A stretch of DNA of 55,288 bases from Clostridia bacterium (GTDB taxonomy: Bacteria; Bacillota; Clostridia; Oscillospirales; CAG-272). Within the stretch, counting starts at the first letter, position 1, and each line of letters opens with the position of its first letter. Below, one piece after another: positions 49,860-55,288 of the stretch. Below the pieces are notes generated by a model. That model saw only the letters and a program-made list of their open reading frames with translations. It was not told the DNA's origin and ran no database searches. Both the position numbers and the translations under genes were made by a program. The stretch spans positions 1 to 55,288 of the forward strand of contig JAFRQK010000073.1 in assembly GCA_017428635.1 (NCBI GenBank), given 5' to 3'.

Positions 49860-50138
49860 TTTTCCGATCGCATCGGACCATAACGGACGCAAGGTCGTTT
49901 TGGAGGACGGTACTTCCCGCCGGAAAAGCCAGTCCCGACAAGGAAAAAACGTCGAAAATCGTCGAAAGCCCTTGTGGTAAAATCATTTGCGCCTGTTTTG
50001 ATTTTTCTGAAATCGACCTCCGAATGAGGCTGAAATCGGAGGTCGATTGGAGGTCGAAGCAGGCAAAGTCAGACGTAACAAACATCAACCAAATCCGTAT
50101 AATCTGCCATCGACACAATAACGAATTTGGAGGATATT
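49860..50138. other. Non-coding element end with 13-bp palindrome
   Basis: No gene is seen. A perfect 13-bp inverted repeat AATCGACCTCCGA/TCGGAGGTCGATT lies at 50011-50023 and 50036-50048, followed by another GGAGGTCGA at 50049-50057. Repeats like these near an attachment site are often recombinase or excisionase arm sites. The integrase gene is not in this stretch. Confidence 0.6.
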
Positions 50139-50363
50139 ATGACAAGAAGCGATTACGAAAAGAAGTTCAGATCGTTCCCCGACGTGGTAACGCTCAATGA
50201 GTTCCGCGCCATGCTCGGAGGTATATCTGAATGCACTGCGAGAAAACTGATCAATCAGAATCACGTCAAGCACTTTTATATCCGTTGCACCTTTTACATA
50301 CCCAAGCAGTACGTGATTGATTATCTGCTCAGCGACCATTTTATGAAATACAGATTAAGCTGA
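50139..50363 (+). CDS. Excisionase-like helix-turn-helix protein
   Basis: A 74-aa MerR/Xis-like protein: VVTLNEFRAMLGGISECTARKLINQNHVKHFYIRCTFYIPKQYVIDYLLS matches the short winged helix of excisionases, with a recognition helix in ECTARKLINQN and a wing strand in FYIRCTFYIPK. The ATG follows TTGGAGG. It is 280 bp from the tRNA-Leu fragment, the usual place for an element's excisionase. Confidence 0.8.
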   Translation: MTRSDYEKKFRSFPDVVTLNEFRAMLGGISECTARKLINQNHVKHFYIRCTFYIPKQYVIDYLLSDHFMKYRLS

Positions 50364-50400
50364 AACACAAAATATAATAGAATGAAACCTTCCTTAAGTC

Positions 50401-50480
50401 ATCCGCGCCCTACGCGGATCTGACAGAGGACAAAGGCTGAAAATCGCATAATTTACAAAGGTCCTCCTCTGCGGTACAAT
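50401..50480 (+). promoter_or_regulatory. Hairpin and promoter upstream of tnpV
   Basis: ATCCGCG-cccta-CGCGGAT is a perfect 7-bp hairpin at 50401-50419. TTTACA (50452-50457) and TACAAT (50475-50480) follow with a 17-bp spacer. Confidence 0.7.
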
Positions 50481-50505
50481 GTGTCCGTAAAGGAGGATTT
50501 TTGAT

Positions 50506-50802
50506 ATGAAGGATAATCTGAAAGACGTAGGGATCTGGGGACAGAGGCACTATCTGTACCTGAAAGAATGCAAACCGAGCGTGATCGGCGTGATGCGGCT
50601 GAACGGCAGCCTGAACGCCTACCTTCAGCAGGTCAACGAGCAAGCGGACGAGATGTGCTATCGGCTGGTCAAGCAAATGGCGAAGGACGAGGGCGTCACT
50701 GAGGAACTCAAACGCCGTGACCAACTCGCCTGGGTCGGCGCGATGAACTCCATCCGTGAACGCGCGGAGGAAACTGTGCTGAACGATCTGATCTACGCAT
50801 AA
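50506..50802 (+). CDS. TnpV transposon-encoded protein
   Basis: A 98-aa protein of the TnpV family carried by clostridial integrative and mobilisable transposons. IWGQRHYLYLKECKPSVIGVMRLNGSLNAYLQQVNEQADEMCYRLVKQMAKDEGVTEELKRRDQLAWVGAMNSIRERAEETVLNDLIY is close to full family length. Its exact role is unknown, but it is a strong marker of mobile DNA. AAAGGAGG precedes the ATG and a terminator follows. Confidence 0.88.
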   Translation: MKDNLKDVGIWGQRHYLYLKECKPSVIGVMRLNGSLNAYLQQVNEQADEMCYRLVKQMAKDEGVTEELKRRDQLAWVGAMNSIRERAEETVLNDLIYA

Positions 50803-50804
50803 CG

Positions 50805-50839
50805 CCAAAAAAGCGGGGCCAACATCGGCTCCGCTTTAC
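50805..50839 (+). terminator. tnpV terminator
   Basis: AAAAAAGCGGgGCC-aacatc-GGCtCCGCTTTA. Confidence 0.85.
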
Positions 50840-50852
50840 TTATTAGCTATGA

Positions 50853-50895
50853 CAGAACAAAATGAAGCCGCAAGCATTTTTCGTGCCTGCGGCTT
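50853..50895 (-). terminator. Candidate terminator of the restriction-modification operon
   Basis: On the minus strand AAGCCGCA / TGCGGCTT pairs over 8 bp, with further GCA/TGC pairing, followed by CATTTTGTT. Confidence 0.7.
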
Positions 50896-50964
50896 AAGTA
50901 TTTTATGAGATTTTGGCAAATAATCCAATAACCTTAACATAAACCGTAACCATATCGCTACTGT

Positions 50965-51531
50965 TCATATTGACTTTAACAAATCAATTCTATTCTGGGC
51001 TTTTGATTCAATTGACCTCATATAATTGCCCATGTACTCCCAATCAGGTAAATATCCTTCGTCAGAATACTTTTTTTCGTTGTCTACGAATAAAGATCCG
51101 TCAGCATTATGTATAACAGGCAATTTTATTGCTAAAAATTTCAGATTGTCGCTTGTCAAAGCATCGCTATAGTCATACTTTTGCGCAGAAATCTTAATGA
51201 CAGTACAAATAAAAAGTGCGTTATATTTAGAAAGGTTATTATTGTAAAGTAGAGAAATCGCAGATCCAGCGCCACCTCTTCCTAAAAAGTCGTCCTCCTG
51301 ATAGAATGATGCTCCGTCTAAAGGGCTAACAGTTATACAATTACCTTTTTCAAGCTGTTCATTATCTTTCTTTTCCAAATATGAAATAATACCGTTATTA
51401 GTAGCTCCGGATGAAACATAAGGAATATCTCCATCATTATAAGTTTTTATGGTTCTTGGCGCTGGAGAACTAATGGAAAACAATTTTGAAACAACAAACT
51501 CTTGCCATTCATGGACGTCGATTTTATTCAT
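50965..51531 (-). CDS. Specificity (S) subunit, single target-recognition domain
   Basis: A 188-aa DNA-specificity protein of the type I S / BcgI-B type. WQEFVVSKLFSISSPAPRTIKTYNDGDIPYVSSGATNNGIISYLEKKDNEQLEKGNCITVSPLDGASFYQEDDFLGRGGAGSAISLLYN is a standard target-recognition domain opening, and the C-terminus (DWEYMGNYMRSIESKAQNRIDLLKS) is the conserved spacer helix. Only one such domain is present, so it probably works as a dimer or beside the recognition surface of the fused enzyme. The ATG at 51531 lies inside the 3' end of the methylase gene (8-bp overlap). Confidence 0.88.
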   Translation of the reverse strand: MNKIDVHEWQEFVVSKLFSISSPAPRTIKTYNDGDIPYVSSGATNNGIISYLEKKDNEQLEKGNCITVSPLDGASFYQEDDFLGRGGAGSAISLLYNNNLSKYNALFICTVIKISAQKYDYSDALTSDNLKFLAIKLPVIHNADGSLFVDNEKKYSDEGYLPDWEYMGNYMRSIESKAQNRIDLLKSI

Positions 51532-53368
51532 GTTCTTTTCCCCTTTCAATACAAATATCGATTGTATTATGAGAATCTTCTGAAGAAATATTGCTTAAAT
51601 ATATTACTTTATTTACAATGCTCTCTTTTAAAGATTTAACATCAATTTCTTCCTTAAACATCAAATAATCAATCATTGTTTTTACAAAATCTTCTTCAGA
51701 AACTTCAAATGGTATTTCATCTTTTTGATAACTCAAATGATTATTTGGGTTTATCCATTTAATGCTTTCATCGCCGCTTTGCTTTTTTATGATATCAACC
51801 CACTTATCCTCAATGCTTTTCCACCTATGTCTAATATCCTGACGACCTTGATTTTTCACTCTTTCAAGTCCATCTTCCTTAATATAACAAGTAAAAATTT
51901 CTTCATTATTTTGAGGAATTGCACTTTCAAATATGAAAATTGATGTTGTAATTCCCTCGTCAAAGGTTTTTTCAGGAAGTTTTATAATCTTAAGCAAACG
52001 ATGCTTAGAAAGAATGCTTTTCACTGTGCTTTTTGATACCTTCTCCAACTTTTTGTCTGGTAATAAAAACGCACAGACAGAATGAGGTTTGACATTGTCT
52101 AAAACATTTTTAACAATGATTTCCGGATGGCATTTTCTCTCGTATGGGGGATTCATTAAAACTTTCGAAATGCCTTTACTTTTGATCCATTGACAGGCTT
52201 CTTGAGATGTTGAATCCATTTGTTCCAAATTTGTTTTTCCGTCTTTATGGATCAACATGTTTGCACACGCTAACGAAAACACGCGTTTGTCAATTTCTAT
52301 GCCATACAATTGCGAGGACATTATCTCTGTCGCTTTCCTTGACGAGTAACCTCCAACTTCTCGTATCATATTCGACATAGCCTTTGTTAAGAAAGCACCA
52401 CTTCCACAAGCAGCATCTAAAATCCTATCATTATTTACATCTACATTTATTAATCGATACATCAAAGATGTTATGTGATCGGGTGTAAACACTTGTCCAT
52501 TTTCTGATTTTCCCTTATAACGATTGAATTCGTTAAAAAAGATTCCCATAACATCTTCGCCGTTCCAATTCTTCGAGTTAATCAGATTGGAAATAACTTC
52601 AACACTATCGATAAAGTCATCTATTGCTGCTTGATTGTTAGTGATATTCATTTGAATTTTCGAATATGAATCAAGAAGAATATCAAGTTTTTCATTTTGC
52701 TTTTTTGCTTCTTCTAGCGATTTAGAAAGCGTATCTAATATTGTAAAATGAAACAGCGAATACGACATCCCTTTTACTAATGGTGCGCCGTATCTTTTGG
52801 CAACTAAAGCGCAAGCGGTAAACACCATCCTGTCATAGTAATCATTTACGCCAAATTTAAAGTGAAGTAAGTTGTTTATCTTCATTGTAGTCAGGTAAAT
52901 TTGCTTAGTATCAATCTCAAAATCATCAAAGAGTTCCAAATAATAATTCTTTGATTGAAGGTCGTTTGCAATATTGCATTTTTCGTTTTCATTTAAGAAA
53001 ACTCTCGTTCTGTCACCATTGTACAGTATGCCTACGACTTTAGAATATTTACTGTTAGCTATTCTGACATTCTGTAACAATTCTTCTGTAATATCCTTTG
53101 AATCAATGTCCTTGTCAGAAGATTTTGTTTCCAAGATAATAGCAACTTTTGTGAAAGTACTTGGCAGATACCACCCATCCGGCTTATGATTATTTCCTTT
53201 ACCGACAAAACCAAGACTTTTAAAAGTAGTTATCTGACCAGTTCCTTGTTGTACACCTTCAACCGGTTTATCAAATTCGAGAATTTGTTTTGCGCCAAAA
53301 TGAAATCCTTTATTATCTGTATAGCCATCTCTAACTTCATCTTCAGTTAATACTCTAACTGTTGCCAT
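51524..53368 (-). CDS. Fused restriction nuclease and N6-adenine methylase (BcgI-like)
   Basis: A 614-aa bifunctional enzyme. The N-terminal nuclease domain shows KPDGWYLPSTFTKVAIILETKS: Pro63-Asp64 ... Glu80-Thr-Lys82, a PD-(D/E)xK site. A helical bundle (about 170-280) leads to the methylase: NGQVFTPDHITSLM, motif I DAACGSGAFL, motif IV NPPYERK (N6-adenine type). A C-terminal region contacts the specificity protein. With the S gene this makes a two-gene type IIB/IIG-like system that would both cut and protect. GGAGGTAA precedes the ATG. Confidence 0.9.
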   Translation of the reverse strand: MATVRVLTEDEVRDGYTDNKGFHFGAKQILEFDKPVEGVQQGTGQITTFKSLGFVGKGNNHKPDGWYLPSTFTKVAIILETKSSDKDIDSKDITEELLQNVRIANSKYSKVVGILYNGDRTRVFLNENEKCNIANDLQSKNYYLELFDDFEIDTKQIYLTTMKINNLLHFKFGVNDYYDRMVFTACALVAKRYGAPLVKGMSYSLFHFTILDTLSKSLEEAKKQNEKLDILLDSYSKIQMNITNNQAAIDDFIDSVEVISNLINSKNWNGEDVMGIFFNEFNRYKGKSENGQVFTPDHITSLMYRLINVDVNNDRILDAACGSGAFLTKAMSNMIREVGGYSSRKATEIMSSQLYGIEIDKRVFSLACANMLIHKDGKTNLEQMDSTSQEACQWIKSKGISKVLMNPPYERKCHPEIIVKNVLDNVKPHSVCAFLLPDKKLEKVSKSTVKSILSKHRLLKIIKLPEKTFDEGITTSIFIFESAIPQNNEEIFTCYIKEDGLERVKNQGRQDIRHRWKSIEDKWVDIIKKQSGDESIKWINPNNHLSYQKDEIPFEVSEEDFVKTMIDYLMFKEEIDVKSLKESIVNKVIYLSNISSEDSHNTIDICIERGKEHE

Positions 53369-53460
53369 ATTTACCTCCAGAAATGATGATTGTTTAGTTT
53401 ATCAATGTTTTCAATTAGAACTCTCATAGAACATAATAAAACTTGCAATTTTTACTGTTA

Positions 53461-54522
53461 CTATTGCTTTGGATTATTGTCATTATTCTTTTCTATCAAG
53501 TTTTGCGTTTCTCTCGTTTCATTAAGTTGTGATAGACTCTCTTGAAGTTTGAACAATTCGGGAGGAATGTCAACCTTGAAAGAACTGAATTGTTTGGATA
53601 TTTCCTGCATTCTTTTTATCGCCGGTGTTATTTCTAATTTCACAGAGGACAATGCTTGAAGTTGTTTCTGTAGTTCAGAAATTGCAGGGCTCGTTGTGTA
53701 AAGTTCAGATATGCGTTTAGCTTCTTCAATCGCGGGACGTAAAGTTTTAGAAAGTTCTGCAATCGTTTCTTGCATAGCCAATGCTCTTTGCAAAGTCTCA
53801 TTGAACGAAGGGTTGATCTGATCAACGATTTCCTTAATCTCAATACCGTGGAGAGCTTCATCCAACTCGGAATTTATGTTGTTAAATAGTTTTTGTATTT
53901 CTTTATATTTCGCCCAATTAATATAGTGAGAATGCATCACATCGTTACGGTACAATCTGACTTCACAAAACCGTGTTCTCAAAGTGGGGACAATATCTTT
54001 TGCTAAAAGGACGTCCCAAAGTGGTTTTTCATTCACTGACTCTATAAGCGCTAAAATATCTGCTTTGGAAAAAGTTTCTTTATTACGTGCTTTAATCTTA
54101 TCTTTTATGTTGTTCATAAAAGAATCGTCTATAAAAAGCATAGTAAAGATTTGCCCGAAATCTTTTGATTCCAAGTCCATAATATTACCGGCTAATTTGT
54201 TGTCAGAAGCAACAGAGGCGGATAAGTATAATAATTTTCTTAGTTTTAGTTCGAAGGTGGCAATTATCGGGTACAGTCTTCGATTAAAATATGTAGAACA
54301 CCCATTTTCCAAAACTGTAACACTATAGTTTTGGCGAATATGTTCGTCAATATCGGAGAGCTTTTTTGCAGAATCCTCGTTTTCACCTTCTATGTTGAAT
54401 TGAACACAAAAAAATCCGCTATCTCCAATGATGAGAAAACATTTATTCACTATTTGCGGCTGCTTATATTTTTGCAGTGAAGCCTTATCTTTAGCATCTA
54501 AAAGCAAATAATCTAACTTCAT
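53461..54522 (-). CDS. HEPN-type protein with coiled-coil tail
   Basis: A 353-aa protein. Residues about 80-215 are helical with the HEPN ribonuclease signature RNDVMH (192-197, R-x4-H) inside RFCEVRLYRNDVMHSHYINWAKYKEI. Residues about 225-345 form long amphipathic repeats (ALAMQETIAELSKTLRPAIEEAKRISELY ... AISELQKQLQALSS ... PPELFKLQESLSQL), likely a coiled coil. HEPN proteins commonly cut RNA in toxin-antitoxin or abortive-infection systems. The ATG at 54522 shares a base with the preceding stop (TAATG) and has TGGAGA upstream, which I prefer to a TTG at 54537. Confidence 0.75.
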   Translation of the reverse strand: MKLDYLLLDAKDKASLQKYKQPQIVNKCFLIIGDSGFFCVQFNIEGENEDSAKKLSDIDEHIRQNYSVTVLENGCSTYFNRRLYPIIATFELKLRKLLYLSASVASDNKLAGNIMDLESKDFGQIFTMLFIDDSFMNNIKDKIKARNKETFSKADILALIESVNEKPLWDVLLAKDIVPTLRTRFCEVRLYRNDVMHSHYINWAKYKEIQKLFNNINSELDEALHGIEIKEIVDQINPSFNETLQRALAMQETIAELSKTLRPAIEEAKRISELYTTSPAISELQKQLQALSSVKLEITPAIKRMQEISKQFSSFKVDIPPELFKLQESLSQLNETRETQNLIEKNNDNNPKQ

Positions 54523-54758
54523 TATATATTTCTCCAATACGTCTCGATTTCTTGAGAAAGCGCTTCTTTGGCGATTTCCAAATCGTGTTTCATTCTCTGC
54601 TTATCCATATCAGAGTAGTTGCTGTTTTCGATGAGCTGCTCACAGAACTTGTGAAGGAGATCGTTCCCGTGTTTGACTTCATCGTATTTGACATTTGCGC
54701 TTAATCCAAATTGGATGGTTGCAATATAACTTCTCTTTAAGTTTTCGTATTCCGTCAT
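54522..54758 (-). CDS. Small acidic partner of the HEPN protein
   Basis: A 78-aa helical protein with no recognised family: MTEYENLKRSYIATIQFG opens it and LEIAKEALSQEIETYW lies near the end. Its stop codon overlaps the HEPN start codon (TAATG), so the two are made in fixed ratio. The order small gene then RNase matches toxin-antitoxin operons, so it is a candidate antitoxin. It lacks the MNT nucleotidyltransferase motif of the well-known HEPN-MNT pairs. Confidence 0.65.
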   Translation of the reverse strand: MTEYENLKRSYIATIQFGLSANVKYDEVKHGNDLLHKFCEQLIENSNYSDMDKQRMKHDLEIAKEALSQEIETYWRNI

Positions 54759-54784
54759 AATTCTTTTTTCCTTTCAATCACTCA

Positions 54785-54860
54785 ATTCGAACCCACAGGG
54801 TATCACGCCGGCTATAATTTCGAGCGTCGGGCATCATGACCAACCTGCGGGGGTTCGAAT
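54785..54860. repeat. Inverted repeat with tRNA T-arm-like arms
   Basis: ATTCGAACCC (54785-54794) and GGGTTCGAAT (54851-54860) are perfect inverted copies 56 bp apart, each followed by CAGG/CCTG in register. GGTTCGAAT is the tRNA T-loop consensus, but neither copy continues into a full tRNA. The stretch between the two genes here (54759-54870) holds nothing else I recognise. Confidence 0.5.
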
Positions 54861-54870
54861 CGAAGCGGTT

Positions 54871-55288
54871 TTATATCTTGTCGTTCAGGTCCGAAAAATC
54901 GGTGTTGAACAGGATCTCTTTCGGCAGTTCCTGCTTCTGCAGGAACATCAGCATATAGATCGGGAAGTAGGTGATCTTGCCGTCTGTTTCGATGTTGCCG
55001 TTGCAGAAAACGTAGCCCTCTTCGATGCCGTAGTCCGTCAGATTCAGCACGTTATCCATCGCGTTGTGGCGGTAATAGTCCTTGCCGGATTTGATCTCGA
55101 TCGGCAGGATTTTTCCATCCTCTTCGATCACGAAGTCAAGCTCACCGAATTTTTTGCTGTTGTAGTAATAGAGCGTATATCCGTGCGCTGTCAGTTCCTC
55201 GGCGGCGACGTTTTCGTAAATGGAGCCGAAGTTGATCGTCGTTTCGTGCTGCAGGATCTTGAGCTGGATCTCGTTCCCGTACTGCGCG
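54871..55288 (-). CDS. DUF4143-type ATPase, C-terminal part (cut by the window end)
   Basis: The last 139 residues of an ATP-binding protein of the AAA/DUF4143 family. The frame stays open to the window end, reading NFGSIYENVAAEELTAHGYTLYYYNSKKFGELDFVIEEDGKILPIEIKSGKDYYRHNA, which is the DUF4143 nuclease-like core (ELDF ... PIEIKSG, an ExK-type site). The ATPase half lies outside the window. These proteins are common, often in several copies per genome; their function is not established. Confidence 0.88.
   Translation of the reverse strand, partial: AQYGNEIQLKILQHETTINFGSIYENVAAEELTAHGYTLYYYNSKKFGELDFVIEEDGKILPIEIKSGKDYYRHNAMDNVLNLTDYGIEEGYVFCNGNIETDGKITYFPIYMLMFLQKQELPKEILFNTDFSDLNDKI

Noticed and set aside
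54841-54875. tRNA gene suggested by GGTTCGAATC
   Set aside because: The T-stem is not completed on the 3' side, and no acceptor, D-arm or anticodon arm can be built on either strand.

Overview
The window looks like chromosomal DNA of an uncultured, endospore-forming Firmicute of the class Clostridia. The evidence is a SpoVT sporulation regulator, a Firmicute-type LexA box (GAAC-N4-GTTC), S-layer homology (SLH) surface proteins, an LTA-synthase-type sulfatase, GGAGG ribosome sites and TTGACA-17-TATAAT promoters. The core genes are GC-rich. Two stretches (about 38.3-46.5 kb and 50.9-54.8 kb) are clearly AT-richer and look acquired. No species is assigned.

Layout. 0-0.8 kb is gene-free and carries two diverged inverted copies of a palindromic repeat. 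0.8-7 kb is housekeeping: autoregulated lexA with a DUF551 gene, a C_GCAxxG_C_C redox protein, an IscU-like scaffold with its GGGtGRT partner, a PNPOx-like protein, an HD hydrolase and PepF. 7-22.6 kb is a cell-surface and peptide/glycan-use region: a 1891-aa SLH protein, an SLH-GH43 enzyme, a lipoprotein, two tandem M3 peptidases, a nucleosidase-like protein and an SLH/beta-helix protein. 22.7-25.8 kb is a ferrous-iron operon (GtrA, fused FeoA-FeoB, FeoB-associated Cys-rich peptide). 25.9-34.9 kb holds an LTA-synthase-like sulfatase, a membrane-anchored trigger-factor/FKBP-like chaperone with 11-residue tail repeats, pyridoxal kinase, a flavodoxin, a GH3 glucosidase and a CrtI-like oxidoreductase.

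35-38.2 kb, read on the minus strand, is the most unusual locus: a 183-aa protein of unknown function, then about 150 nt of structured non-coding DNA closed by an 18-bp inverted repeat and ending in a T-run, then a reverse transcriptase with YSDD, and 16 nt later an SLC13/ArsB-like permease. The layout resembles retrons and other RTs that carry their own ncRNA, but I cannot assign it to a described family. It is my best candidate for an undescribed system.

38.4-47.6 kb is a defence-like accessory island: DUF2971, XRE plus nuclease-helicase (DUF2075), a four-gene cassette (unknown, HAD phosphatase, GNAT-PUA-like, ASCH), a divergent SLOG/XRE pair sharing operators, and a Fic enzyme with a small partner under a palindromic operator. 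47.7-49.8 kb returns to the core (spoVT, MATE exporter). At 49.8 kb the 3' half of a tRNA-Leu gene marks a probable attachment site. To its right lie an excisionase-like gene, TnpV, a fused nuclease-methylase with its specificity subunit, a HEPN RNase with a small coupled partner, and a DUF4143 ATPase cut by the window end. This is probably one end of an integrative element that continues beyond the window.
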